Part shown: positions 50,101 to 62,819 of the stretch, piece by piece
How the letters are laid out: each line of letters opens with the position of its first letter
How positions within the stretch are numbered: the first letter of the stretch is position 1
Assembly: GCA_021904315.1 (NCBI GenBank)
Contig: CM038920.1
Span: 12,338,001-12,402,000 of the forward strand
Source: Sphagnum magellanicum
Lineage: Eukaryota > Streptophyta > Sphagnopsida > Sphagnales > Sphagnaceae
DNA: 64,000 nucleotides
Direction: 5' to 3'
Program-made: the position numbers and the translations under genes
Notes under the pieces: generated by a model
The model's database searches: none
Told to the model about the DNA's origin: nothing
Seen by the model: the letters and a program-made list of their open reading frames with translations, nothing else

Positions 50101-53100
50101 CTGTCCCATTTGGAAAGGGAGGAAACTGGCCACTACACCTGGCTATGGACAGGCTGGCACAGGGTGTTTTTCTCTAAACATGGTTTGAGTGTCTTTAGGG
50201 TTTTCCTTGGCTAGTGGAGGCTTCCCTTCAGTTATTAGTGCAGATCTGAGTTCTTGGCCTCCATACAACACCTTGGAGACTCTCACTTATCCCTCCTGAA
50301 AGAAGAGAGAGGATGAGGAAGGACTGGCATGGTAAGCCTTCCATGTTCGTGGAGGATATGCGATCAGTTCAGCATCTCTTGGTCATGTTACAGTTCAGGG
50401 AGTTATCCATGCTGGGTGTGGGGCAATGAGGTGTTAGGACTACTTGTGCAACTGACAAGACTTTCCATTGGTAGAGACAACTGACAATCAACTGTGCTAG
50501 TCACTGCAGGTTAGATTTTGAGATTGTCAACCTGCAACAGCAGATAGCTGAAAAGCAGGGCTTGCTTGAGGCCTTAAACGATGGTGCATCAGGAGACACC
50601 ACATCAAACATGATTCAGGCATGGCACATCTACCTTATCTGAGTTGGTGCTTTTGATAACCTAATGTAGGGTTCCGTTTAAAGGCTATGCTTGTTTGCAT
50701 TTTATATATTTGGTGCGTACATGCAGCAATTTGGTTTGGAGGTGATCAATACTGTGGAAAGGACCAAGTTTAGAGTCAGGAAGAGACTAACTCTCTGCAA
50801 GAGTTAGAGACCTTATTATACCTTGTAACTAGCCCTCGCATGTTCAAGAAACCATGGAAGGGGCTGTTCAGAAATACATTGCCATGGACCTTAAAGACCT
50901 AAAAGAGTTGCAGCAATGTGAATGTTGATTAGGTGTCATTCACATGTCTTTTTATCATTTGCATGCTGATGTTCAATTTGTTTAGATTGTGTGGATGGTT
51001 GTTGAACATTTTTATATCCCCTTTTGAGCTTTGAAGAATTTTGTGATACAGCTAGAAGAAATACTGCAGCTAGGTGCACGGCTACGCAGCTGTTTACAAA
51101 AGAAAATGCATTTGATACATTTGGGCGATACAAGAGAGGGCAGGGCTCTGAAGGTGATTCTTAATGCATTCAGCCCTTTTTTTTTCTGTTGATCTGCTCA
51201 CTCCCACCACCTGGTTTCTGTTCCAATTTAGCTCTCTCTTGAGATCTCCTACTTTGCTCATGCAGGTGGAGATGTTGAAGGGACTGACAACCACGTTGAA
51301 ATCAGTGGCTGCAGATATGGAAAAAGAGATTGTTGAGAACAGGTGTTGTTCTTTGGATGAAATTTTTTACCCTATTCAATGGGCTTGAACTATACTCTTG
51401 CCCCCTCCTGGTCCATAATATGGAACTTTCCACATAGGTTTTTTGCTGCTCACAAGGTTTCATGTGCACAGAAGAGTTGGTTAAGATTGGGAGCTGGTGT
51501 GTTGGCAGGCAGCAAAAGCAGGAGGCTCTGGATTATCGTGTCACGAAGGCCCAGGAAGTTACAGAAATCGAAAAGGTACACCTATAAGTGCTGTGTTTTC
51601 ATTTAAACATGAACATTTTTGACAAGCATTCCCAACCAGAATATGTAGGTATCAACATCCATATGCCTCTGTTGAGTCAAGTCTTTGGAAGACAGCTAAA
51701 TTGGAGTCTCATGTTTCAGTTGTTGAAATCTACAGAATGGTTCTTTCAGCTGTTTCTTGATTTTGAGTTGGGAGTGTTAAAAGTGCACTTTGCCTTCATT
51801 GTTACAGTCTAGTCAATCTCAGACTGGTTTAGGGCTTACTTTCTGGTTGCCTCTATATGTTGAGCAAGCTAGCATCATGGCTGAACCTTGATGTTACCTC
51901 TGGATGTTTGAAGAGATGCAGTATTTTTGTTTTGGTATAACATTGACCTATGTTGATGAAATCTGTCAGAATGTTGTGTAACAAGTCACTTACCAAACAT
52001 GTTGCCTTTGAGGGTCACTGAACCTGCAAGAGACTGTTGCTATGGTTCATACCTAATTACATGGTCATCTCAAAATTTATATTCAGGTTGACTTTAATTG
52101 AATATGCTGAGAAATTCTCTATTGTTATGAAGATATTGCAGTTCTTACCTGCAGACTCAATCTTTTCTTCCCCTTTTTTTGATATTCTGCATGGATGTTT
52201 TTGGTTGCTTTTCCCATGATCTCCCTTACTTCAGCACTTTCTACTGATGTGACTGACTATGAAGCTGTACCTCTCTTAGACAACTTGTGCTAACATTGTG
52301 AGTTGGTGAACACTGGCAGGCACTTGCCACTGACATTCGTGATTTGACAAAGAGAAGAGATGAGCTTGAAGCTGAGCTGAATGAAGTAAGAGTCATGAGC
52401 CTTACAGGAAATCCTGTACCAATTCACACTTTCTTGAATTTGTAGGTCCTTCCCACATATACAAGGTTTTTCTTCTGTTCATGTGTCCTTCTGATGGCTT
52501 CCCATTTCCTTGGAACATTAAAACCAAGATTATGCATCAGTGGAACAAGGTTTGATGAATGTGGGTGGGTTGCAATTACCACATCATTGCAAGTTTCAGG
52601 ATGTTGTTATAGACTGGCACACAAGCCCAGGTTTTACATCAGACTAGAATCTTGCTCATCAAGCCTATGGCAAAGTGCATTTGTCCCAGCTGCTATTGCA
52701 ATTACCACCATCATTGTGAGAGCACTCTGTAATAACATCATGAAACTTTTGATGTAACTGTGGCCTAGAGCACATATAGCAGCCAGTGTCCTGGATTTTT
52801 ACCTTGGTAGGGTTTGAACCCCTGAAAAGAGTCTTGGAGGTTTGTATCTAACAGGGAAAGAGGTCAATAATACAGGAGAAACTGAACCACATTATTTGAC
52901 CTTGATTTATTGATGATGCTAAGTGATGCTGGGTTGCTTCCTCAAAGGTCAAGGGGTCATTGGCAGCAGCAACATCACGACATATCAACATACAGGAGGA
53001 GAAAGAGCAATTTGATGAAGCCAGCGGTCATATTGTGGCACAGCTCTCGATAAGGGTTTGTCCCTGCAACCCACTGTACCTTGCTCATGGTTATTGGATG

Positions 53101-55228
53101 CTGTTATTCTAGAAGGTAGGCAGGAAAAGGTGATTGCAAGAAGATAATCAATTGTGGTAGGTTCCACAACCATGTCCAGTAGTGTTTGGCTGATATTCAA
53201 TCCTGCAAACATTTGATACTCCTCCCCTCATGAATTCTGTTTGTTGCATGGCACAGGAGGATGAGCTTACACATTCCATAGCAGCTCAGAAGGTGGAAGC
53301 AAATGCAGTAGACACTTGGTTAAGCTTTCTGGAAGACACTTGGCTTTTGCAAACCAGTTGTGGTCAAGAAAAGGAGATGCAAACCCAGTAAGTTCTTTGA
53401 AAACTGTATTGAGTGAGTATGGAAGTGTTTCATGAGTAAACAGGAAGCCATGATATGTAAATAATTAATATTGTGGATTTCTGTCTAAAATCTACGGCTT
53501 GATGCTCATAATCTGATAGCTGCTGCCTCTTATGTTCCTAATTAATAAAGCTGAATGTGTGTGCATATGGGCTGATTTATTATGTGCTCTTGAGGACTTT
53601 AATGATCAGATATGATATTTACTGTATGTATGCTTGGTAGGGTGGCATATGAGGATTCAAAGAAGCAGTATCTGCAGTTGGCTGCAGCTAGCCTATTGTG
53701 TCAGGAGGTATGTCTTATTGTTGACAGAGGTGCATTGCTAAACATCATCAGTTGATATTTTGAGGATACCTAAGTGTTTCTTTTTCAGCGGTCTTGCTTT
53801 GTATGGTTGCATGTGTAATCAGTTCCATTGACAAAAGTCAATAGGCCCTGGAGTCCACTTGACTTACGAGAAAGAGAACTATGCACAAATGATGGACTGG
53901 CAGGTTGAGCTCAACAATTCGTTAAAACATTTGAAATTCTGTGCGGATGAATTAGAGGCTCTGCAGCACAAGCAGTAAGTTGATCTTCCAGCCTTCACCT
54001 GCTTTTTAATGCAGCATCTTCAACTCTGGAGGATGGGGTCTCATGCATGGGTGGATTTGCACCATGAACAGAAGATATTTCCACCTCTTAATGTTTACTT
54101 GCTCCCCAACTGACCTTCAGCCTTCCTATTGACTTTTTGTAATCCTGCTCAAAAGTGTAGAAACAGAACTGCTACCTGGTCATTCTTAGATCCTGGCCAT
54201 CCAATGTCTTCTTCATCAGTCATAGAATTGCAGCTTGTGTGTTGACGGATTTTTCCCATCCTCCAGTCCACATCAAAAAAACTTGAGCAAAATAGGAGAT
54301 GGTCAAAATGGTCCTCTCCAGGTCACACATTTAAATTGATCTTTGAGGACTCACCTGGCTTGCTACTGCAATCTGAATATGAGTTAGCAAGAGTTCTGGT
54401 GCAGGCATGTCAATCAAGTAAATTTTTGCTTGATCTCTGCAGAGAAAACATGCAGGAACTAGGGATGGAAGGTGTGTCTGGTGACATCATAACTGCCAAA
54501 CACAAGATTCAGGACAAGTACCTGGAGACTGAATCCCAAGTAGGCTACCCTTATGTCTGCCATATGCTCTTCCAGGGCTCATTTGCAGTCTTTCTTTTGA
54601 GGTTCTAAAACATGCTCTGCTGCTAATATCACCTGTTCACTGGATGGTCAGGGTCAATGTGTTGAGATTTTTTCCTGCTCTTTTTTGCAGGTGGTTTCAG
54701 CTCTGAAGTCAATCAGCAAGCTGAAAACTGATGTACAAGCATATCATCAACTGGGCAAAGATGGGTATGCCATTTCATTGTGTTCACTATTGATTTCATA
54801 GTGACTGGTGATTGATTTACAGCTGTATATTGAGCAGTGATTTGTGCTGCAGGGAGGCAGATGAAACAATCATCAAGCTTACTGGCATATTTGAAATGGT
54901 TGACAAGTTGAGGGCTGAATTTGAAGGCAGACAACGGCCTTTGTGGGACACTGAGGATCATGGTCCAAAGATTGTTGAGAGAAGTCTGTCATTTGTCCAG
55001 GATACACTGGTCCACTCATCAACTGCATCAAGTCAACAATTGCAAGAATCTGAACTTCCAATGGTCAGTAGAGATACAAACGCTTCAGCAGAGCATGGAG
55101 AAGATGGTGGTGCAGTTCTTACAGCAAGAGAAGTGATAACTACCAGCCCTTCAGAAGAGCAAGAAGGCTGGGAATTAGATGAGCTTGATGAAGAGCTTTC
55201 AAGAGAAGACACAGCAAGAGTATCATAG
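47109..55228 (+). CDS. Conserved plant coiled-coil protein, 18 exons, 697 aa
   Basis: Exons: 47109-47249, 48562-48780, 48951-49049, 49442-49494, 49714-49810, 49991-50064, 50510-50618, 51052-51153, 51266-51342, 51509-51575, 52320-52385, 52948-53055, 53257-53387, 53641-53707, 53838-53974, 54443-54539, 54691-54764, 54853-55228. They total 2,094 nt with matched phases. It starts [15 protein letters not shown] and continues [16 protein letters not shown], then [20 protein letters not shown] and [20 protein letters not shown]. This layout resembles a conserved plant family, often labelled only myosin-heavy-chain-like, with proteins starting MSWLRSA; the match is from memory. Residues about 210-620 are mostly charged heptad-like helix (coiled coil). 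The tail is acidic and ends [16 protein letters not shown], a motif I believe conserved. No membrane segment is seen. An in-frame ATG at 47043 would add 22 residues; 47109 fits the family start. Function unknown, perhaps vesicle or cytoskeletal tethering (inference). The intron after 50618 starts with GC, and the acceptors before 52948 and 53838 are aag. Confidence 0.85.
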
Positions 55229-58200
55229 TAGAAGGATGGTAGGAGTGTGCAAGGTGGATGAAGGATCACATCAAAACATGAAAAGCTCTGATCAGAGCTA
55301 GCTTAAATTCATGGGCATTCAGCCATTGCTGTGTGAGAGGGATTTGAAGTTAGCATCATTTCTCAATGTGCTTGTATAGGATGTGGTTTTAGCAGGTCTG
55401 GCAATGCAACATCAGACTTCAGGATTGGTAAACCATGTGGTGACCTCACTAGACAGGTCTGAAGAGGGCAGTGGCCAATTCACTCTTCACCACCCCTCTG
55501 CCAGCAAGGTTCTGTACTCTTTTCTAAGTTGCTTTTGTGCATATGTAGATAGGCTTATTGATCTGGTATGCGAAGAGGTCGCATAGCATGGATTTCTTGG
55601 CAAGACTATTCAATTAATGACTTCCTGTTGATCAATTTGGAAAACCCAGTGGCATTTTCTTGTTATGCCTGGTCTCGAGTGCTGGTAGTTAATCTTTAAT
55701 AGGCATCAGTAAATACAAAATGGTGAAGTGGGATTGGCATATGAAGAACAAAAAGGTTTGGGTTAAATGAATGTGCTAGGGAATGGGCCCTTGGTAGCTG
55801 ATTCTGTCAGGCAGCTGGTCACTGGGCCAGCCTTGTGGCCACAAACCTGGCAGAATCTGCCACCAAGGGCTCACTCCCTGGTGTAGATAGCAGGCGACCT
55901 TCATCCAAATTCAGGGACACTGCCTGAACAGCAAGGTTCCCTCTGTTCAATTTGAACTGGAGAGTCATTCCTCAGGGATGGCCAAATTGCCCCCACTTGC
56001 TATCTACATCATGTGTAGTGATGTGGACAGTGTTGTTGTGTCTTCAATCTAGAGAGCATCAAATGTTTTCAATCCAGGATCTGAATGGTTGACCTAGAAA
56101 AGTATGAATCAAACAGCTTGTTTGCATGCCTCTGTTCTATGTGGTCTCATGCGTTTTATTCCAGTGATGAGTTAAGCTCGGAGCTGGTATCGGTAAGATG
56201 GGCTTTGGGTGCAGAACTTGTCTTGTCCTACCAAAATCAATTCCAGCTCAGAATTGGCTGAAAGCGCCTATAACAGAACGACAAACTTCTTCAAGCGTTT
56301 TCTTGAAGCTTTGCAACTTCTTGCAGCAACTTCATGAAGCTGGTGGTCTCAAATCTTGACACCAGTGGGTCACTCTTGTGCACACTCTTTTCTCTCTGGT
56401 TGCATATCTCAGATGTAAGCTGCTAGTAATCCACTGGATATCTTTGGCAGAGGAAACCAATCACTGCAGGGGAGAAGAAGAGGTCCATGTCCTAGGTATT
56501 GGCCAGATTTTTTTGCTGGAAGTGTGCCCTTTTACGAGTATTGTGAGGAGTTTGCCAATTTTCTACTGAAAGGATTGAAGGCAACAATAGCTGGGTTCCT
56601 AAAGTGGGGGCAGATGAAGCTTCCTGCAGGGTGACAGACATACATGTGAGTTACAGGAGATATCAAGACTGAAATGTTTTTTCCTTTCATCAAAAGATGT
56701 TCCTTGCAGAGAGGTGCATCATTGGAAGCCAAAGTCTAAGGCTTTTTTGATGTTCAGTTGGTAATGTACGACTACCTCCAGTCCAGCTACCCTTGGGAGT
56801 TCTTTCATTTCTTGAACTGTTTATTCCACAAAGAGTCACCCTGCGTACCGTTGAATTTTTGGCTTCTGAGAGATGTCTCTTAAGGCTATACAGTGTGTGG
56901 AAGCATGCGGTGGTAGGCACATGGTGGTTTAGGGTTGTGGTGATATTACAATATGGAAACTTGAAATCAGGGGAAACAAATTGAGTTTATCTGACTGTGA
57001 TTACTTAGGATTGATCTGCCACATGGACAATGCTCAAGTTGTAAATGCATGCTGTTGAAATTTGGTTTTGCATGTCATGAGTAGGATTATAGTCATGTGT
57101 GTAACCCGCAGGAATTTCGAGGTCTATGCTCCTTCAATCATGTCTTGGGGATCAGATGTACTACATCATATGTGAGGTTGATGTGCAGTTCCTCTATGGT
57201 GCTGCACCAACATGAAAACTGAAGGTGCCTGATGCTTGTTGATGTTTCTGATTTAGTCATTATTTGTGCAAATTGGTGCCTTCTAAGGAAGAAGAAAAAG
57301 GTGTGTATGCGAGAGTATGACGACATGGAACCAAGCCAATTGAGAAAGTGGCTGAGAAGGTGGAGATATTGACAGGATGGGCTCCTCTAAGCTTGCAGAA
57401 GTGGCTTGTTAACACTCCTTCAGCAGATTTTCACTTTTGACATGTTTTTTCCTTGTTGGTGATGGTGCAGATTCAACCTTTGCTGGGTTGAAGAGGAATA
57501 AGAAGCCAGTAAGCAGTTTTTGTTTCTTCCTTTATGTGATAACCAAGAATGCAAATATATGTGTTTGCTGCTGCATAAACAGAATTACTGGCTGTCTGTA
57601 GGGTGAAGGTGAGATTGCAGAAGAAGAAGCCAATGGTAGTGTTGGTGAAGAATCAAATGGTAGAACAATGTGGTGTTGACAGAGGGCAACCATAGTTGTG
57701 AGTGGAAGGTGTGGTCTCTTGAAGCTTTCTTTTTGCGTCTTGAATGAGGGTGCTGTTGACTACCCAACATCATGGCCTTTTCAGTCATCCCCTTGATTCC
57801 AGAATTTCAATAGGAAGCTCAGGATGCAGATGTTTGTAGAAAGGTTTGCCCCAACTTTTATGGACAGATTATAAATTCTTGTCTACATATGCCACAGTTG
57901 ATGAAAGGTAACACAGTGTAGGTGTAATCTAGAAACTGTAGCATATTTTGGCACATGCAATGGCATGTGTAAAGAGTCAGAAAATTGCAGTACAGCCATG
58001 GCTAATAATGTGCTTGGTTTGTGCATGTTACAGTTTCCAAGGCTGTTGTAAATCCAACAAAGAAAAACCTTGTATTGAACATGTGGACAGTAAAATGTTC
58101 CCAAGAGTTAGGAAAGCATTAAGAGATCCATGTCTAAAAATGTGAGTTTTAGGAGTCTGGTGGATAGGCCGTGTGTCTTAGTTCTCTTATTGTTGGCACA

Positions 58201-59605
58201 GGAAATGTTCTCATGACTTTCATCTATTCAGAGCCTCTGGATGGTATAGCAAATTGAGCTAAGATCAGATGACATAGCTTCTATCTTGTTTGCAGGAACA
58301 GTGCTTAACATGTTCTGATTAACTGGAATATGTGCATTTTGACAGGTTTTAGGTTGAGTTTAAGGATTTCTTCTTGTTAGCTCGTTTTGAATGTGTTAGC
58401 ACAGACTGTCCAGCTTTGCTTCAGGTTGCTTGCCTTCTGAGCCCTTTCCAGGATCAGTTTCTACAAGTTGACAACAAACACTAATTATGCAACTAACATG
58501 GTTTCTGTAGCACTGACATTTGAATCCCATGGGACTTGCAAGAGTGTAGAATGGGCTAGATTGCTCTTTACTGCCCATTGTGTGACAAGGCAATCTTAAG
58601 CAGCACTATGGGTACATCTGAAATGGGACAAGCTTATGAGCAGTGATACCATATGTCAATTCATGATCCATCAGCCCTCTTGCATCCTACCTAAGGGCAG
58701 AGCATGTAAGACTGCACCATGTTTAGTATAAGCACCGGCATGTGTTTTGATTTGTTGGGAATAGACATATTGAGCTCTGTACACAGCAGTGGAAGCATCA
58801 CTAGACAAGGCTCCTGGTTGAGGTACTGGCATAAGTGGTATATGCAGCAATTATCTCTCCCTCTATAGTCTCCAGGTTGGTCAATACTACACCCATTATT
58901 CATCTTGGATTTTCACGTTCCTACTGGTACCCAATTTGATGATCTTGAGTGAGTGGTGACAAGGGCAGGGCCATGGGAGAAGATTTGATTACACATGTAA
59001 CACAACTGGACATTACGCAGTGTTGGGTAGTTAAAGATGGCCTGCCAGCTTTGAGATGGTGCTTCAAGTCTGACAGTGGGGTTTTTGGTTAATATATGTA
59101 TTTTTATGGTATCTGAGTTGCTCAAGTTTCTTCTGAGATGCTTGTATCCCATCTCCAAGGTCCTCTCCGAGCTTGGTCAGCTCAATAGGACACATCATCA
59201 GAAACTATCAATGATACAAGTCATGCTCATTTTGTGTAGTACTTGGTTCAAATTTCATTGAAGTGTTTCAACACAAAATGTGCCTATTAAAATGTTGCAG
59301 GCACAGGTAAGCTGTGTGACTGTCGGGTTCATCACCAAAACCATGCAACTCCATCATCATTTAGTAGCAATCCTATCAGAAGTAGATCCTTTAGTTGCAT
59401 GTTTTTGGTCTGATAAGTTTGGTGGTTCAGTTTGAGTATATGCCACTATCACTATCACAGAGCACACTGCAGTTCCCTGCCAGTGCTATCATCACTAACA
59501 CAAATGTGCAACAACTGTGCAGGTTTTACTGCAAGCAGACACGATTAGGAAGCTGCCTGTGACATCTGATAAGCTTTCAAAACTGGAGAATCTGGAAAAG
59601 GCATT
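55229..59605. other. Intergenic spacer, possible orphan exons
   Basis: The proximal part is likely 3' UTR of the coiled-coil gene. No complete gene is recognisable. Around 57,440-57,680 two short exon-like segments flanked by splice-like signals encode acidic/lysine-rich peptide (for example GEGEIAEEEANGSVGEESNG ending in a stop near 57,680); they could be an alternative 3' end of the coiled-coil gene or chance. Confidence 0.45.
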
Positions 59606-61196
59606 GCATGGATGTGCAGAAGAACTGTGGGAGCATCGAGGATGCTTGGAGAGTGTTCAACAAGATGCCATCTCGAAATGTGGTCACTTGGATTGCCCTG
59701 ATATTGGGACATGTGAAATGTGGCCAAGGGCAGAGGGCACTGGAACTATTTCATCAAATGCAACAGGAAGGTGTGCGGCCAGACTCTGTTATTTTGGTGG
59801 GGGTGCTGAATGCATGTGCTAGCATGGTTGCCCTTGAAGAGGGCAGGTGTGTTCATCAGCAGATCATTGAATGTGGATGCGAAGTCTTTGTGGCAAATAG
59901 CTTGGTTGACATGTATACAAAGTGTGGGAGTATTGAGGATGCTTGCAGAGTGTTCAACAAGATGCTATCTTGAGATGCAGTCACTTGGAATGCCATCATA
60001 TTGGGACATGTGAAATGTGGCCAAGGCCAGAAGGCACTGGAACTCTTTCAAGAAATGCAACAGGAGGGTGTGCAACCAAACTCTGTTACTTTTGTGGGGG
60101 TGTTGAATGCATGTGCCAGTGTAGTTGCCCATGAGGAGGGCAGGTGTGTTCATCAGCAAATCATTCAAAGTGGTTTGGAGCTAGATGTCTTTGTGGGGAG
60201 CAGTTTGGTGGACATGTATGCAAAGTGTGGGGAGCATGAAGGATGCTTGGAGTGCGTTCAACAAGATGCCATCTCAAGATGTGGTAACTTGGACTGCCAT
60301 ACTTGGAGGATGTGCAATGCATGGGCATGGTAAGGATGCTCTTAAGCATTTTGAACAGATGTGTGACAAAGGTCTACAGCCAGATGATATCACTTTTGTT
60401 TGTCTTCTGTCAGCTTGTAGCCATGCAGGTCTGATGGATGAAGGCATGCACTGTTATGCTTCAAATGGTCACAGACTACATGATTTCTGCAAAATTGGAA
60501 CATTACACCTGTATGGTGGACCTTAGCCATGCTGGTCGTCTACAAGAGCCAGAGAATATGGTCATGGCAATGCCCTGTAAACCACAGGTGGCTGCATGGA
60601 TGGCTTTGCTCGGTGCTTGCAGAATTCATGGTAACGTGGAGATGGCAGAACGTGTCACCAAACGAATTCTTGAAATGGAGCCTGACAATGCTGCTAGTTA
60701 TGTACTGCTGTCAAACATCTATGCTGCTGCTGGCAACAGGCATCTTTGTGAGAATGTTGAACGTCAAAGAAAAGAAAAAGGTGTGAAGAAACAGCTGGGT
60801 TGCACCTGGATTGAAGTAAATAACAAGGTGCATACATTTGTAGTAGAGGATCAAGACCACCCCCAGATAACTGAAATTCATGCTGAACTGGAGAGATTGT
60901 CAGGGCTCGTGCATGATGCAGGGTATTTGCCTTGTATGAAATTCGTTCTGCATGATGTGGAAGAACAGGTATTTTATTTGTGTCACCATAGCGAGAACCT
61001 GGCTATTGCATTTGGGCTCATCAACACAGCTCCTGGTACTCCTCTCCGAATAAGAAAAAATCTGCAGGTTTCTGAAGATTGCCATACTTCCACAAAGTTC
61101 ATCTCAAAAATAGTTGGGAGAGCAATCATGGTGAGGGATACCAATTGCTTTCATTACTTTGGAGATGGTGTTTGTTCTTGCATGGACTACTGGTGA
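59606..61196 (+). pseudogene. PPR-DYW RNA-editing factor, 5'-truncated pseudogene
   Basis: Intact members bind organelle RNA through PLS-type PPR repeats and the DYW domain deaminates C to U. Here PPR coding begins abruptly at about 59,606 inside a repeat (NCGSIEDAWRVFNKMPS) with no start or targeting peptide. The order is two to three P/L/S repeats, E1/E2 (HYTCMVDL to NHYTC-like and LLSNIYAAAGN), then DYW ending CSCMDYW and TGA. Lesions: TGA at 59971-59973 where an Arg/Gln codon is expected (MLS then DAVTW); an extra G near 60,228 (KCG then SMKDAW in a new frame); an extra A near 60,465 (CYAS then MVTDYM in a third frame); one codon lost in MVDLSHAGRLQ; about 6 bases lost near 59,880. The PG box is LG instead of PG. 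In the DYW zinc site the first Cys of the expected CxxC is Ser (VSEDCHTSTKF), while HSE is kept. It is not functional as read, though the E-DYW half (60,438-61,196) is still open. Confidence 0.85.
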
Positions 61197-62154
61197 TGCC
61201 AGTAATCTGTCTTGTCAATCATCGTATCAAGTTCAATTTTTTTATAGTAGCGTGTCTAGTGGTATTGTAACACAGTCAAAGTTAAACAGTGTTATTAGAT
61301 GTTGTGTCACTGAAAAGGTGGCCATGGAGCAGCCTCTCTGGAGTTTTTGGTTTCATGCTTCTGCCATTTGTAGCACTTAGTTCTGGTGCCTCTTTCATCT
61401 TATGTATGTATGGAGTTATTTTGGAAACCGAGTGGATGTTGAGACTATTAAAACTGATGATGAGTTTTAAGTGTGGACCGACAGAAAGGTTGCAGGTATT
61501 AGTCTTGGCAATTTCAGACACAGACACCAAGACTAATATCAGAAGCTGCCAATACATCATACAGAAGACACTTTCATCTGCTTCTGTTAATTGCTGTAAA
61601 GAGGCAATAGTTAAACAGTGTTTGAACTCAAGTTTTCAAATGTAGAGTGCAACATCTGAGTGAAAAATTGCTCCATACCCTACATTGCTATGTAGCTTCT
61701 TCATCACTACATTGTTCTTCAACTTGCCATGGTCTGTGAGGGATAGATCAAAGTGAAATGATATGTCATGATTCGTAGTTATAATTCTTGTAGAATCATG
61801 ATGGAAGACAAAAGTAAGAGTAGATGTTTGATCAAAGAGCTACAAATACAGAAGAACATGAGCAGAAAGCTGAACAAAACGTATGTCCAGAGAGTTGAGA
61901 ATGTCAGTAATGCTGAGGATACCCCACACACAATGTGCTCCTCTGCATAGTCCACATAGAGATCAGACGAGATCAAGTGCAGAGATCAAGCCCAAGCGCC
62001 TTCAAGTGCAAAGAACAAGGAAGTGACAAAACAAAGAGCTTAGGCTTACACATTCTTCAAGTGCATTCTTCAAGACCCACAACCATGGATTCTTCTTTCC
62101 ATGGTGTTGTTGTGCTCATATGGATGTTCAAGTCCATATGTAATCAAGTCCCAA
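61197..62154. other. 3' flank of the PPR pseudogene, no gene seen
   Basis: No open frame with recognisable features; short frames near 61,290 and 61,770 look random. Confidence 0.5.
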
Positions 62155-62345
62155 CTCCGAACCAATTCCAATCCAATTTCAAATCCAATTCCAATCCCAA
62201 TCCCAATCAAATATCAAATCCATTATCTAATTGCAATCCAATTCCAATCCAAACCAATTATCTAATTCCAATCCAAATTAAAATTTCCATATCCAAACCA
62301 ATTGAAATTGATTATGAAATTCAATCCAATTCAAATGTAATCTAA
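62155..62345. repeat. Degenerate (AATCC/AATTCC)n repeat
   Basis: About 190 bases of loosely repeated caatcc, caattcc and caaatcc units. It reads open in one frame as an N/P/I/S-rich peptide, which is a repeat artefact. It resembles decaying pentanucleotide satellite DNA. Confidence 0.75.
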
Positions 62346-62819
62346 ACCCAAATTCATATCCAATGCAACTAATTGGAGCAAACAAGGTAAAACGTCAAGA
62401 AAGCCTTTTGGCCTTGAGTACCTTTGTAAACAATTTAGCCATTTGTAGTTGACCTCACAAAACTATCTCCTTGCTTTGCTTTCTAGAATCTATTATGTGA
62501 TCCTTTTCGTCATTCACCATTTCGCTTTATAATTTCTTTAATGCCATCAGAGAATTTAGTGATGGCATTTGCAATCACATGGTCACCTATAGTCAATTTC
62601 CTCTTCCTTTTCTTCATGTTTTTTTTCACATGTTTAGAACAATGGGGTTGTTTTGCCACTTTGGTTTGTGGTGTGTCCAATCTAATTGAGGGGGCTTTGC
62701 TAAGAGGAGTGTTAAGGACAATACTTTCATGATTGTTCAACACATTCACCTCCTAATGCTACAACTGCACCCCTTAATCTACACCATTTGGCATACCGCT
62801 AATCCTAGTAATACCACCA
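62346..62819. other. Spacer with a short lysine-rich reverse frame
   Basis: A reverse-strand frame (62,749-62,510) encodes a basic segment (KHVKKNMKKRKRKLTIGD) followed by VIANAITKFSDGIKEI. This recalls the tail of transposon-associated Myb/SANT-like proteins, but no more of such a gene is visible, so it is at most a fragment. Confidence 0.3.
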
